Source: Dyella_B sp035503745
GTDB lineage: Bacteria; Pseudomonadota; Gammaproteobacteria; Xanthomonadales; Rhodanobacteraceae
Length of the DNA: 64,000 nucleotides
Reading direction: 5' to 3'
NCBI RefSeq assembly: GCF_035503745.1
Contig: NZ_DATJTC010000008.1
Location: forward strand, 1-64,000
A program made the translations under genes and the position numbers. This document shows, in pieces, positions 1 to 8,635 of the stretch (position 1 is its first letter; each line of letters starts with the position of its first letter). The notes under the pieces were generated by a model that was not told where the DNA came from, did no database searches, and saw nothing but the letters and a program-made list of their open reading frames with translations.

Positions 1-7
1 TGTGCAC

Positions 8-50
8 CAGCACGCATTGCTTGCGCCGGGTTCTGCGTGGGCTCACACGG
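8..50 (+). repeat. Dispersed element A, copy 1
   Basis: The core GCACGCATTGCTTGCG is followed by GGCTCACAC, as in the other copies at 4711, 8577, 12766, 14411, 15287, 15957, 19776 and 23041. All copies read in the + direction and lie in intergenic DNA. This copy is shorter between the core and the CACAC end than most. Confidence 0.5.
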
Positions 51-176
51 TCTCGGAACGCCCCTCGAATCCTGAGGGCACGGTGGTTGGGGGGCGGCAC
101 TCTACGCGCCTTCGAAGGGTTGTCCAGTCCCGCGTGGGACGGCTCACACAACGGCGCGCCGGAGGGCGTTGCGACC

Positions 177-207
177 TTGTGGGTCGGTGGCGACCCGTTA
201 GGTTGAA
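177..207 (+). promoter_or_regulatory. Island-type promoter element (TTGTGGG-N16-AGGTTGAA)
   Basis: TTGTGGG at 177-183, 16 bp, then AGGTTGAA at 200-207, the same arrangement found before at least thirteen other island genes. It points at the peptidase gene at 327, leaving a leader of roughly 110 nt that contains a possible 24-codon ORF (233-307). Nothing else gene-like is visible in 1-326. Confidence 0.5.
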
Positions 208-326
208 AGGACCCCAAACCGCGGAACCTTTGTATGCATATCCATCGCGTTGTTCTTGTGGCTCTGGCGTTTTCGGCGCCTTCGCCCCGATCGCCGTCGG
301 CATTGTGATGGACTGAGCGCATCGTC

Positions 327-1001
327 ATGCTGTTCCACATCGTTGACGCCCTCGTCAGCCTGTACATCGCAACCTTTTTGTGCGTTGCTGTTCATGAGTT
401 GGGCCACTTTGCGGTGGCCCGTTGCGTGGGCGTCCGACCGTCGGCGCTGGTCATTGGATCCGGACCGCTTTTGTGGGACCGGGTGGGACGTGACGGGGTG
501 TCCTACCAGGTGGGGTGGGTTCCCTTCGGCGGCCACATCCGGCTCGGCAAGGCCGAATCGGACCTCGATGCGATCGATGGCACGGAGCCGCACGATGGCG
601 GCTCGAACTTCAATCTCAGTAAGTTTGTGGCGATCGTTGCCGCCGGCCCGAGTGCCAACATTGCGTTCGCGTTCGGCTTGATGGCGTTGCTGCACCACCT
701 GCTCCACGTGGACAACGTCGCGGCTGGATCGGTGGGCTTTGGAACCGCGCTGGAACTCCTCACGGCCAACGTCTTCCTGATCTACGGTGTCTACAGTCTT
801 GTACCGTTTCCCGAGGCAGATGGCGGATTGCTGGTGCGATCGGTGATCTCATCCGTACGTTCGTGCCCCATGGACGACGTGCTCCCGTCAGCGCATGTTG
901 TGCGCGCGCTTCGAGCCCTCAACTCGTGGATGAGTTTTGCCGTCGACGTCTATGTAACCGTCCTCTCGCTCGCCATCACCGGCCTGGCGTTTGGGGCTTG
1001 A
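327..1001 (+). CDS. Site-2-protease-like intramembrane metallopeptidase (M50 family)
   Basis: A polytopic membrane protein of 224 residues with the zinc motif HELGH at residues 23-27 inside the first hydrophobic segment. The second family motif is seen as PFPEADGG (residues 160-167), where Asp165 should be the third zinc ligand. These are the signatures of M50 peptidases such as RseP and SpoIVFB, which cut single-pass membrane proteins within the bilayer. It lacks the PDZ domain of housekeeping RseP and is about half its length, so it resembles the short accessory S2P proteins of mobile elements. The substrate is unknown; the many small membrane proteins of this island are candidates only by proximity. 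ATG start at 327, weak ribosome binding site. The gene has its own island-type promoter at 177-207 and is convergent with the HTH gene at 1020. Confidence 0.75.
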   Translation: MLFHIVDALVSLYIATFLCVAVHELGHFAVARCVGVRPSALVIGSGPLLWDRVGRDGVSYQVGWVPFGGHIRLGKAESDLDAIDGTEPHDGGSNFNLSKFVAIVAAGPSANIAFAFGLMALLHHLLHVDNVAAGSVGFGTALELLTANVFLIYGVYSLVPFPEADGGLLVRSVISSVRSCPMDDVLPSAHVVRALRALNSWMSFAVDVYVTVLSLAITGLAFGA

Positions 1002-1019
1002 GCCGCGTCCTGTTGTCCG

Positions 1020-1205
1020 TCATCTCAGATACCGCTTCACGGTCGTCGGACTGTACCCCGTTATCGCCGCGATGACCTGTTGGCTCAGGCCGCCGTCGCG
1101 CATCGCGCGCATGAGGGCGATGGCTTTGTCCCGATCGCGCCGACGGGTGGCGTTGGAGCGCTCGAGCATGCGGGCGCGCACCTGAGCGGGAATGGGATCG
1201 GTCAT
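1020..1205 (-). CDS. Small helix-turn-helix protein
   Basis: Sixty-one residues. The C-terminal half has a resolvase/sigma-like HTH pattern (GLSQQVIAAITGYSPTTVKRYLR), in which a recognition helix ends at the last residue. The start at 1205 is chosen because it is preceded by GGAGG at good distance; the longer upstream reading frame is proline/arginine-rich and is a shadow of the neighbouring gene. It is the last gene of the chaperone-usher-HTH-HTH series on this strand. Probably a DNA-binding protein; no family name can be given. Confidence 0.55.
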   Translation of the reverse strand: MTDPIPAQVRARMLERSNATRRRDRDKAIALMRAMRDGGLSQQVIAAITGYSPTTVKRYLR

Positions 1206-1288
1206 GGGGGCCTCCGGAAGGCGACCATGACAACAGATTCCCACGGGGTGTCTATCGGGCGGCTGGGCCCGGGTGTGGCTCGTCGGTC

Positions 1289-1591
1289 TTACGCTTCGGT
1301 GGTGGCGGCCAATACCCGCCGGTCGCGCTCGATGGTCCAGCGGCTCACGCGAAGCGCTACCGCCAACGCCCGGCTGCTCACGTGCGGGTGGGCGGCCACC
1401 AACAGCCGGCGATCGGTGATGCGATCGGTCGGCGCGAGCGCGCCGCGCAGGTGGCGGGCCACGGCCTGGTGGGTGATGCCGAGGCGCCGGGCGATCGCGC
1501 GGTGGGTGAGGCCCTGCGCGCGCAGCCGGCGGCAGGCGTTGCGGTGCGCGGTGCCTTGTTGGGTCGCCCGCGTCACGGCGCGCTCCGGCAT
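1289..1591 (-). CDS. Small protein with two helix-turn-helix motifs
   Basis: About 100 residues with two HTH-like stretches: GLTHRAIARRLGITHQAVAR near residue 30 and ALAVALRVSRWTIERDRR near residue 80. Such tandem HTH proteins are typical DNA-binding or transposase-derived regulators. The chosen start at 1591 lies inside the 3' end of the usher gene (19-nt overlap), which implies translational coupling to the fimbrial operon. Similar unclassified HTH proteins occur at 8136, 22129 and 25815. Element B (see findings) begins directly after the stop codon. Confidence 0.55.
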   Translation of the reverse strand: MPERAVTRATQQGTAHRNACRRLRAQGLTHRAIARRLGITHQAVARHLRGALAPTDRITDRRLLVAAHPHVSSRALAVALRVSRWTIERDRRVLAATTEA

Positions 1592-3867
1592 GTGAGGGGT
1601 GCAATCGCGTCGGCGTGGGGCAGCGGCGTGGGGATCGTCGCGTGGCACATGCCGACGGCGCCGAGATCCACGGTGATGTCCGCGCCCGGCGCGGTGTCTT
1701 CCAAGTACACCACGCCGTCGTTGCCGACCACGGTGTCCTCAGGCACCGTCGTGGCGTGCGCGGTCACGGACGAGCCGACGGGGAGGTGGCGCCCGTGGGC
1801 GTCGGAGAGAATGAACTCACGCGCCGTCTGCCCGGCGATTTGGAACACAATCAGCGTGCCGCTCTTGCGGTTGGGGACGGCCGTTTGCACGACGTCTTTG
1901 ACGTCGACTCCGATGGGCAGGTCTTCGGCGTCGATGCGAATGCTGTTGGCGCTGAGCGATGTCAGGGGCGCGACGACCAGGGTGCCGTTGGCGTTGGTGC
2001 GGCCCATGAGGCGGTTTTCCAAATACACCCGCACACCTTTCACCCCGGGCACGCGCACGACGGCAAAAGCGTCGTAGACCGGCTGCACGGTTTGGAGGGT
2101 CGCGCCCGAGCCCATCCAGAGCGCGCCTGAGATCGTGTTGCTTTCCGAGACCTGGGTGCCGCTGGTCGAAATGGTCGCGTCGTCCTGGATGTGGTCGTTG
2201 CGCCACATCACGTGTTCGTTCGATGTGACGAGGCCGGAGGTGGTGCGGTCCACCGTTGTGTCCCACTGCCCCAGAGTGTCGCCTTTGGTCCAGGTGCCCA
2301 TGGCCTCCACCTGCCCGCTGGCGCCCTGGCGCGCATCGTCCAACGCTTGCGCGTTGAGCGATATGGAGTGCCCGAGGGGAATGGAGGCCGAGAGCATCAC
2401 GGCGTTGTCGCGGCTGGCGTGCTCCAGGTCCAGCGCGACGGTCATCGCGTTGTGATTCCACGTCGCCCGCAGATCGCTGCGCCCTTGCGTGGTGCCGCTG
2501 CGCATCGTCACGCGCGCGTAGGTGCCTTGCACCTGGACCGCGGGCGTGGGCGTCCAGCCCAAGGTGATGGTGGATTGGCGCTGCGTGATGAGCCCGCGCT
2601 CGGTGGCGTCGTAGTCCCCTTGCGACAGATCCCACCATCCGCGTGAGGTGAGAGCCTCACCGAAACCGATCTGCCAACGCCGGCCGATGTACGAATAGTC
2701 GGCGTTGATCAAATGCCCGGAACCGCCGGTGGCGGCGCCCGTGGACGCGCCCAGCGTGAGATCCGCCGTGCCCCACCGTCCGCCCGTGATCGCGCCGGCG
2801 ATGAGGTTGTGCGCGCTGGCGGTCGACTGCGTCGCGCCCTGGACGGTCCAGTGATCGCTCAGGCCGCGCTGGTACGAGGCGGACAATCCGGGCGTGCTGT
2901 ACGTGTCTCCGCCGTCGACACGCGCCGCCCCCACATCCACGTCCCAGCGATCGAGCCCAGGGCGCAACAAGGTCGGCGAGACGTAGAAACTGTCGACGAT
3001 CGTAGTTTGCCGGCCGAACGCGTCGGTGGCCACCAGGGTCATCGCGTTCGCCCCGCCCGCGGCCACCGGTGTGGCCAGTTGGTAGCCGCCCTGCCCGACC
3101 TGCGCCACCGTGCCCAAGGGCGCGGCGTTCAAGTACGCATCGATTTTCGAGGGCCCCACGGCCACGCCGCCGATCACCGGAATGGGGTACGACGGGCTGG
3201 AGGGATCGAGCGATGGGTCGCTGGCCAGGCGCACGCCGCCCAGGAGCGCGGAGGAGAGGTTGGCCACCGGGTTGGTGGCGATGTCCCCGGCTTGGAAGGT
3301 GAGGCGTTTGCTCGCCCAGTCGGTGGTCCAGGTCGTCAGTCCCCGCTTGTAGAGCAGCCCCTGGCTCGCGGTGTCGTCCAGTTGCCCCGTTGATTCCAAG
3401 ACGCCCCACGGGGTCACGAACCGGGCGTCCTGGCTGCTGGACCACGACGTGCTGGTGGGCGTGCGCGCCACGGCGAGGTCGTAGCCGAGCAGGAGGCCCA
3501 TGGCGTTCGGTGTGGTGGGCAGGGCCGTGCGCACCGCCGCGCCGACTTTCTCCAATGGAAAACGGGCCGCCGGCCCCGTGCAGGCCACCGCCTGGTTGGG
3601 CGTGTCGATGGTGCAGGTGAGGCCCAGTTGGACGTTGGTGAGCGTTCCGGTCTCGCCGGGTTTCAGGATCACCGTGAGGCCGCGCCAGGTGACCGCCGGC
3701 GCGCTCAGCACGTCCCCGTGCTGGACGTACTCCACCGCCTGGCCGACCGCACGGCCGTTCATCGTAGTGTCCAGCCAGACGCGGTCGGCGGCCGCGTCGG
3801 CGTGGGCGGCTCCGATCGGAGCGCCCACCGCCAGGACCAGGGCGACCAGCAACGCCCGCGTGCGCAT
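1573..3867 (-). CDS. Fimbrial outer-membrane usher
   Basis: 764 residues with a signal peptide (cleavage expected after AHA, about residue 23), an N-terminal domain that starts with a DAAADRVWLDTTMNGR-type strand, a long beta-barrel region rich in alternating residues, and the C-terminal domains with LENRLMGRTNANGTLVV, all typical of FimD/PapC-family ushers. Ushers form the outer-membrane pore that takes subunit-chaperone complexes and assembles the pilus. It is slightly shorter than classical ushers and, with the partner chaperone directly upstream (9-bp gap) and spore-coat-U-type subunits elsewhere on the island, fits the archaic sigma/Csu clade. No subunit gene is in this operon, which is unusual. 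Confidence 0.85.
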   Translation of the reverse strand: MRTRALLVALVLAVGAPIGAAHADAAADRVWLDTTMNGRAVGQAVEYVQHGDVLSAPAVTWRGLTVILKPGETGTLTNVQLGLTCTIDTPNQAVACTGPAARFPLEKVGAAVRTALPTTPNAMGLLLGYDLAVARTPTSTSWSSSQDARFVTPWGVLESTGQLDDTASQGLLYKRGLTTWTTDWASKRLTFQAGDIATNPVANLSSALLGGVRLASDPSLDPSSPSYPIPVIGGVAVGPSKIDAYLNAAPLGTVAQVGQGGYQLATPVAAGGANAMTLVATDAFGRQTTIVDSFYVSPTLLRPGLDRWDVDVGAARVDGGDTYSTPGLSASYQRGLSDHWTVQGATQSTASAHNLIAGAITGGRWGTADLTLGASTGAATGGSGHLINADYSYIGRRWQIGFGEALTSRGWWDLSQGDYDATERGLITQRQSTITLGWTPTPAVQVQGTYARVTMRSGTTQGRSDLRATWNHNAMTVALDLEHASRDNAVMLSASIPLGHSISLNAQALDDARQGASGQVEAMGTWTKGDTLGQWDTTVDRTTSGLVTSNEHVMWRNDHIQDDATISTSGTQVSESNTISGALWMGSGATLQTVQPVYDAFAVVRVPGVKGVRVYLENRLMGRTNANGTLVVAPLTSLSANSIRIDAEDLPIGVDVKDVVQTAVPNRKSGTLIVFQIAGQTAREFILSDAHGRHLPVGSSVTAHATTVPEDTVVGNDGVVYLEDTAPGADITVDLGAVGMCHATIPTPLPHADAIAPLTCRSAP

Positions 3868-3876
3868 GGGGGAGGC

Positions 3877-4605
3877 TCAGGGAATGGGCAGGACCGTGGT
3901 GACAGGCTTGGTGTCACCCATCACCAGGGTCACTTGCGCCGGCGCGGTGTGCCCGGTTTCGAACGTCCCCGACTGCCCCGGCAGGACGTAGTTGGCCTGC
4001 TTGTTCCAGACCTGCTTGCCGTCGCCAATGGACCAGATCTTGGCGGTGGCCGTGCCGTCGTTGCGCAGCACAATCTTCGTGCCCTGCCACGCGGCGGTCA
4101 CATGCGCGGTCATGTCCGCGCCGCGGTAGAACAGCGGCACGTCGATGTGCTGGACCAGCGTCACCAGCGCCGAAATCTTCCCGGCCGCGGCGGGGACCGC
4201 ACCCTGGCACGTGTCGCCGGGGGCGACGATGGGATCGAAGTGCACGCGGTACTGCTCCTCGCGCGCGCCGGGCGGCGCCACGTGGATCACGCGGGCGATC
4301 TGCGTGCCCTGGTCCGGAATGGTCACGATCGCCGGCCGGATCTGCACGTCCGAGGTGTCGCTCTCCACACGCGCGCCATCGGCGCTGGTGCCCGTCCATG
4401 TCATCACGCGCATCTGCTCGCGCACGGGGCATCCCGTGCGGTTCGTGAGTGTGTAGGACGAGGCGCGCGTGGTCAGACTGTTGACCTGCACGATCGGGCT
4501 GACTTCAATCGCGCCCACGGTGTGCGTGGAGGGCGCGTCGGCGGCGTGGGCGGTGGCAACGGCGCACAGCAAAGCGACGGCCAGAGCGGTCGGGCGGAGG
4601 AACAT
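3877..4605 (-). CDS. Periplasmic pilus chaperone (PapD-like)
   Basis: 242 residues, signal peptide ending AHA-AD. The mature protein starts with the beta-strand-rich N-terminal immunoglobulin-like domain (VGAIEVSPIVQVNSL) and contains RPAIVTIPDQGTQIARVIH, the G1-strand region that donates its edge to pilin subunits, followed by the second Ig domain. Function: donor-strand complementation and delivery of subunits to the usher encoded just downstream. First gene of the operon; ATG at 4605 has GGAG at 4612-4619 region upstream and an island-type promoter at 4663-4693. Confidence 0.8.
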   Translation of the reverse strand: MFLRPTALAVALLCAVATAHAADAPSTHTVGAIEVSPIVQVNSLTTRASSYTLTNRTGCPVREQMRVMTWTGTSADGARVESDTSDVQIRPAIVTIPDQGTQIARVIHVAPPGAREEQYRVHFDPIVAPGDTCQGAVPAAAGKISALVTLVQHIDVPLFYRGADMTAHVTAAWQGTKIVLRNDGTATAKIWSIGDGKQVWNKQANYVLPGQSGTFETGHTAPAQVTLVMGDTKPVTTVLPIP

Positions 4606-4662
4606 GAGAGGGAAACTCCTGGGGCGGTTGGGGTTCGGGACGGGGGCGGTCCCTGGTTCCCC

Positions 4663-4693
4663 TTCACCCTCTCAAAAAGGTGCACGTTGGCAA
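4663..4693 (-). promoter_or_regulatory. Island-type promoter of the chaperone-usher operon
   Basis: On the - strand TTGCCAA (4693-4687), 16 bp, AGGGTGAA (4670-4663). Nearly identical in both boxes and in spacing to the element at 8075-8105. It faces away from the divergent element at 4721-4751. Confidence 0.6.
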
Positions 4694-4710
4694 CCGGACG
4701 GAGTGTGAGG

Positions 4711-4751
4711 CGCCGTGCAGTTGCGGTGTGGGACCTGTGCGCTGTGGTGGG
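4711..4751 (+). promoter_or_regulatory. Element A copy with island-type promoter (TTGCGGT-N16-GTGGTGGG)
   Basis: TTGCGGT at 4721-4727 and GTGGTGGG at 4744-4751 with 16 bp between. It drives the gene at 4808 and lies back to back with the chaperone promoter, so 4663-4751 is a divergent regulatory region. Confidence 0.5.
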
Positions 4752-4807
4752 GACATTGTCCTCGGGCGTTGTGGCACGATCGGCCGAACGCCCCTCCGAG
4801 GTTGACC

Positions 4808-5419
4808 ATGTCCGCTCAGCCCTTACCGCCTCTGACCTACCCCGCCGTGGGCGCGATCGCTCAGGACGCGTGCACGCTGCTGCACGTGACCTCACTGGAG
4901 GATGCGATTGGCATCCTGACAACGAAGACCATCTTCGGACGGGACGTGAGCGGCCACGCCAACTTCAGCGTGCGAGGGCTCCGCCACGATCTGCGTTCGG
5001 GAACCCACACGAACGAGGTGGTGCTCACCTTCCACTGCGCCGGTCCCCATCGGCTGACCTATTACCCGATGGTGGGGCACCATCCTTTGGCCGGCTACGC
5101 CAGCGACGGGGTGTTCCACGTGATGAAGTGCGAGCCCATTGAGACTCCCGATTCCGCAACGATCTGGACGATTGAAGATCCGTACTGGCAGTCCATCATT
5201 TATCCCGGCGGCGCGCCGCTCACGTTCCACGATTGGACATGGTTCCCGGGTCAACAACCCGAACCGTTGGACGATCCGACCTTGTTGCAGCGGATCTTCC
5301 AGACGAACAAGGCGGCCCGCGCGGGTCAAGCCGAACGCTGGGCGTTGTCGCAGCACCTGGTCGCCACCGCCAACGCGGCCAAAGGGTCCACCGTCACCGT
5401 CGTGCCGCCGCCGCCCTGA
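4808..5419 (+). CDS. Hypothetical protein with an LLHVT-type N-terminal motif
   Basis: 203 residues. No family is certain. The N-terminal stretch LLHVTSLEDAIGIL (about residues 22-35) followed by HANFS resembles the H-x-T-x2-x3-I-L pattern of ADP-ribosyltransferase-fold proteins (DarT and related families), in which the histidine contacts NAD. The middle is rich in His, Trp and Tyr; the C-terminus is proline-rich (VVPPPP). The ATG at 4808 follows GAGGTTGACC; an in-frame ATG at 4715 lies in the promoter. Convergent with 5430. Confidence 0.55.
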   Translation: MSAQPLPPLTYPAVGAIAQDACTLLHVTSLEDAIGILTTKTIFGRDVSGHANFSVRGLRHDLRSGTHTNEVVLTFHCAGPHRLTYYPMVGHHPLAGYASDGVFHVMKCEPIETPDSATIWTIEDPYWQSIIYPGGAPLTFHDWTWFPGQQPEPLDDPTLLQRIFQTNKAARAGQAERWALSQHLVATANAAKGSTVTVVPPPP

Positions 5420-5429
5420 CGGGCACCGA

Positions 5430-5861
5430 TTACGCAGCGGTGGATCGACGGAGACGCTTGGCGTTGGCGATCGCTTCGCGCCGCTGGTGCCGCAGCGCGA
5501 GCACCTCCGCGGCCCGGGCGTCGTGCGCGGCGTCTTGCAGCACGATCCACGCGGCGTCGAGGCGGCGGCGCTCGTCGGTGTTCAAGCGGCGGAGCCACCC
5601 CATCGATTGCGCGCGCCGCTTCGGTTCCTCGCGGCGAATCTCGTCCCACAACATCGGTCCCACATCAGGCATCTGCGCGCACGCCACGTCCGTCACGCCG
5701 GTGTCGCACGCCAGGCGAAAGCGCGCGAGCGTCGTGGGAACCAGAAGCGCGATGCGTTCGGCGGGCGATGCCCCGCGCCACGCAGGGAGCGCGCGCGGCG
5801 GGACCGCCCATCCCTGGACGTAGCGAATCAGATGCGGATCCGTGAGGAGGTGGGGCGTCAT
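5430..5861 (-). CDS. Hypothetical protein
   Basis: 143 residues, no signal peptide or membrane segment. The C-terminal third is a basic helical stretch (RRREAIANAKRLRRSTAA at the end). It follows the large ankyrin gene at 5893 with 31 bp between, so it is probably in the same transcript. I do not recognise the family. Confidence 0.5.
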   Translation of the reverse strand: MTPHLLTDPHLIRYVQGWAVPPRALPAWRGASPAERIALLVPTTLARFRLACDTGVTDVACAQMPDVGPMLWDEIRREEPKRRAQSMGWLRRLNTDERRRLDAAWIVLQDAAHDARAAEVLALRHQRREAIANAKRLRRSTAA

Positions 5862-5892
5862 GCGCTGGGGCCTTGGTGTGGGGCGTCGGATT

Positions 5893-8049
5893 TCACCCGT
5901 GCACCCGACGGCGGCTCTGGGAGTGCCGCTGCTGTTGCACCTCCATCTGCATGGCCGAGATGGTGTCGATCACGAGAACGCACTTGTCCGCGGATTGCCG
6001 CAGCGATGGGCTGCGCACCACGTTGCCGTATTGGGCGGCGAGATCACGGGCCGTCTCGTTGTCGTTGTTGAGCCGGCTGGCGTCGGCGCCGTGTTTGAGA
6101 AGGTGCATCACCGCGTTGTCCTGGCCCCGGGAGGCCGCGATGTGCAGGGCGGTGTCGCCTTCGGCGTCGGCCATGTTGATCGCCGCGCGTCCGCCGGCTT
6201 GGGCCATCATGCCGATCAGCGCGCCGTTGTCGGCCCGACCCAGATTGGTGCGCGGCACGACCTTAGCCGCAACATGCAACGGGGTGTGCTGGTTCTCGTT
6301 CACCACGTCCACGCGCGCGCCCTGATCCAGAAGTTTGCGCGCCAAGGTGAGATCGCGCGTCCACGCCGCAATGTGCAGGGCCGTGTTGCCGTGGGTGTCG
6401 CGCGCGTCCAACTGCCCGTGCAGCGCACGCGTCACCACGTTCGCGCCTTCCGCGCGGTTGCGGTCGTCGTCGATGCGGGCGCGCAGCGCAATCTGATCGT
6501 CCTCGCTGAGCGGCTTCTGCGCGGGCAGCGGTTGGGTGTCCCCGTGCTTCAAGGTGATGCCGGTGTTGGTCAGATGTTTGGCCAATCCGGTTTCCGAAAT
6601 GGGGTACTGCTGCGCGATCGCGTTGAGGCTGGGAATGGCCTTGCGCAAATCGGGCACGGTCTCGGGATAGTGGCTCGCCATGCCGCTCAGCGCCGCCATC
6701 GCCAGCGGCAAGATGGTGTCGTGCACCGGCGTTTCGCCGGCGCGCTCGATGGCGCGATTCCACCGCACATGAGCGAGGTCCTTGATCGCCCCAACGATCT
6801 GCTGCGCGTGGCGCTTGGGATCGACGTCGGAGAGCGCGCACCCTTCGGTCGTGCTTCCCGCACCGACGGCCATGTGGCGGGTGGCCAGGACGGCGTTGCC
6901 GATGCCCTGTTGGCGGTGGATGTGCGAATCATCGAGTTGCGCGTAGAGCGCCAGACGGTTCACCGACTCCTGCATGTGCCGAATGACCCCACGGCTGTCG
7001 GCGAGGCCGATGTGTTCGGCGCGCTCGCGCGTGACAATCGCCGGCGCGTAGTAGTGAATGGATGCCAGGCGGTCGTTCTCCCCGAACGGCGGCGCGCCGA
7101 GTTCCATCCCCGTCAACACACCGCCCACATGGCGCGTCATCTGATCGCCTTGCCGGCGGCTGTCCTCACCGCTGGAGGCAAAGGCCATGTGCCAGGCGGA
7201 TGAGTCGTTGGCGTCGCGGATGAAGGCGTCGATGCGTCCGCCGCCTTCCGTGGTGCCCCGGCCGTCCATCGAAAACGTGGACAGGCCCGCTTCAAACGCG
7301 ACCGGCCTCCAGTCGGCCGTGCCGTCGAGGCTGACCTTCTTCACGCTCATGGGCACGAAGAGTTCTTGCCATCGCGCGTCCAAGGCTTCGGTGATTTCTC
7401 GGCCGTTGGCGTCGCCGTTCCGACGCAGGCCGTCGACAAGGTCACGCAAGTGGTCGGCCGCCGCCGAGCGCGCGGTGCCATACGGTGTTGTTGGTGCGGA
7501 CGGTCCGGCCGGGCCGCTCGCGAGATCCTTCTCCGCCCACCCACTGCGCACATAGAGGTCCATGCGCGCAATGGCCTCCCCTTTGACCGTCTTGGCCAAG
7601 CCCTGCTCGCTTTCGTGCAGCCAGTGGACCAGGGGCGCCCATTCGCTGTCGGTCGCTCCCGCCACGGATTTCACCGGGCGCATCAGGTGCTGACGGGTCT
7701 TCGGATCGCGCAGGTGCGCGTCGTGGGCCTGCGCCAGCGCTTCGGTGGTCGCCCCGCTCTTAGGCACCCGCGCCAACGCGTGGGCGCTTTGACGCACGAA
7801 GAGATCGCGGTCCTCGTAAATCGTCGCGATGCCGTCGGCAACGTGGTCGCCCAGGCTCAGTCCTTCGGAGAGATACGCGCGGAACTGCTGCTTGTCCTTG
7901 CCGACGCGCGCGTCGCGGATCATTTGCTCCGCCGTCCATGCGGCGGTGTCGGCGCGATCGGTGTCGGCGTCCTGTCGGCTGAGCAGGCGGTTGGCGTCGC
8001 GCAGCAAGGTTTTGGGAGCGGGAACGACGGGCAGGTGACGCTTGGCCAT
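5893..8049 (-). CDS. Large ankyrin-repeat protein
   Basis: 718 residues. The first 500 are a novel mostly helical region without recognisable domain. The C-terminal part carries at least three ankyrin repeats: DTHGNTALHIAAWTRD, NENQHTPLHVAAK and DAEGDTALHIAASRGQDNAV, each followed by a LLxxGA-type turn. The tail is basic (QSRRRVHG). Ankyrin repeats bind proteins; large bacterial ankyrin proteins are often effectors or toxins, but no catalytic motif is visible here. ATG at 8049 is chosen because the upstream frame overlaps the promoter. It has a clear island-type promoter at 8075-8105. Confidence 0.8.
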   Translation of the reverse strand: MAKRHLPVVPAPKTLLRDANRLLSRQDADTDRADTAAWTAEQMIRDARVGKDKQQFRAYLSEGLSLGDHVADGIATIYEDRDLFVRQSAHALARVPKSGATTEALAQAHDAHLRDPKTRQHLMRPVKSVAGATDSEWAPLVHWLHESEQGLAKTVKGEAIARMDLYVRSGWAEKDLASGPAGPSAPTTPYGTARSAAADHLRDLVDGLRRNGDANGREITEALDARWQELFVPMSVKKVSLDGTADWRPVAFEAGLSTFSMDGRGTTEGGGRIDAFIRDANDSSAWHMAFASSGEDSRRQGDQMTRHVGGVLTGMELGAPPFGENDRLASIHYYAPAIVTRERAEHIGLADSRGVIRHMQESVNRLALYAQLDDSHIHRQQGIGNAVLATRHMAVGAGSTTEGCALSDVDPKRHAQQIVGAIKDLAHVRWNRAIERAGETPVHDTILPLAMAALSGMASHYPETVPDLRKAIPSLNAIAQQYPISETGLAKHLTNTGITLKHGDTQPLPAQKPLSEDDQIALRARIDDDRNRAEGANVVTRALHGQLDARDTHGNTALHIAAWTRDLTLARKLLDQGARVDVVNENQHTPLHVAAKVVPRTNLGRADNGALIGMMAQAGGRAAINMADAEGDTALHIAASRGQDNAVMHLLKHGADASRLNNDNETARDLAAQYGNVVRSPSLRQSADKCVLVIDTISAMQMEVQQQRHSQSRRRVHG

Positions 8050-8074
8050 GGGGGCAGTTCCTTCTGGGGATCTC

Positions 8075-8105
8075 TTCACCCTAGGAGGTTTTCCCGGCTT
8101 GCCAA
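8075..8105 (-). promoter_or_regulatory. Island-type promoter (TTGGCAA-N16-AGGGTGAA)
   Basis: - strand TTGGCAA (8105-8099), 16 bp, AGGGTGAA (8082-8075), 26 bp before the start of the ankyrin gene. One of the two best matches to the island consensus. Confidence 0.6.
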
Positions 8106-8135
8106 CCACCCCACGCGCTTGGGCCCGGGTGTGGT

Positions 8136-8462
8136 TCAGCGGGCGCGGCGTGCCTCGGTCAGCCCCAACCGAGCCAGCGCGCGGCGGATGGTGGGCGCGC
8201 TGCGCCCAACCTCGTCGGCGATATCGCGGACGCTGCGGCCGGCAACCCACAGGGCGGTGATGGGGGCGTCGAGCGCGGTGGACCCCGAGCGGGCGCGCCG
8301 CTCGGGCGCTTCGGTGGTATCGGTGGGTCCTTCTGTCCCCCGCGGGGTTTGCAGCGCCCGCAGCACCGTCGTCTCGCGCACCCCCAGAACACACGCGATC
8401 ACCGCCGTCGGCACACGCGCCTGGTGGAGTTCGTGCAGGGTGGCCATCGGTCGGGTCGTCAC
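8136..8462 (-). CDS. Two-motif helix-turn-helix protein
   Basis: 108 residues with an N-terminal HTH (RVPTAVIACVLGVRETTVLR, about residues 17-36) and a second one near the C-terminus (RSVRDIADEVGRSAPTIRRA). Same architecture as the proteins at 1289 and 22129. Likely DNA-binding; it could be one of the regulators of the island promoter, but there is no direct evidence. Start at 8462, or the second ATG at 8447. A weaker island-type element (8490-8520; -10-like AGGATGGT but poor -35) precedes it. Confidence 0.6.
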   Translation of the reverse strand: MTTRPMATLHELHQARVPTAVIACVLGVRETTVLRALQTPRGTEGPTDTTEAPERRARSGSTALDAPITALWVAGRSVRDIADEVGRSAPTIRRALARLGLTEARRAR

Positions 8463-8576
8463 GGCGGGTTCGCGCAGAAGGGTGGACTCACCATCCTAGG
8501 CCGCTGCGCTCTCTCGTCGTGCGCGGGCCGTGGTGGCCGTCACAGCCTGACGGCGGGCTCGTGCCGGCGTTGCGAT

Positions 8577-8635
8577 GCACCGCACATCGCTTGCCGTTGG
8601 GTCCCTCTGTGCGTGCGCGGGTGCGTCAGACGGGG
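8577..8635 (+). repeat. Dispersed element A, copy 2
   Basis: GCACCGCACATCGCTTGCCG with TTGGG following and GTGTG-like sequence after it. It overlaps the last codons of the gene at 8626, and lies between that gene and the - strand start at 8462. Confidence 0.45.

Noticed and set aside
3628..5142. Long + strand open frame of 504 codons opposite the chaperone and usher genes
   Set aside because: Product is Arg/Gly/His-rich without domain signs; it is the GC-driven mirror of the real - strand genes. The same holds for the long + strand frames opposite 5893-8049, 9774-11477, folC/SPOR (40376-42223) and the copper ATPase.
8490..8520. Island-type promoter before the HTH gene 8136
   Set aside because: The -10-like box AGGATGGT fits and spacing can be made to fit, but the -35 position reads ACGACGA without TTG, so I did not list it as a feature.
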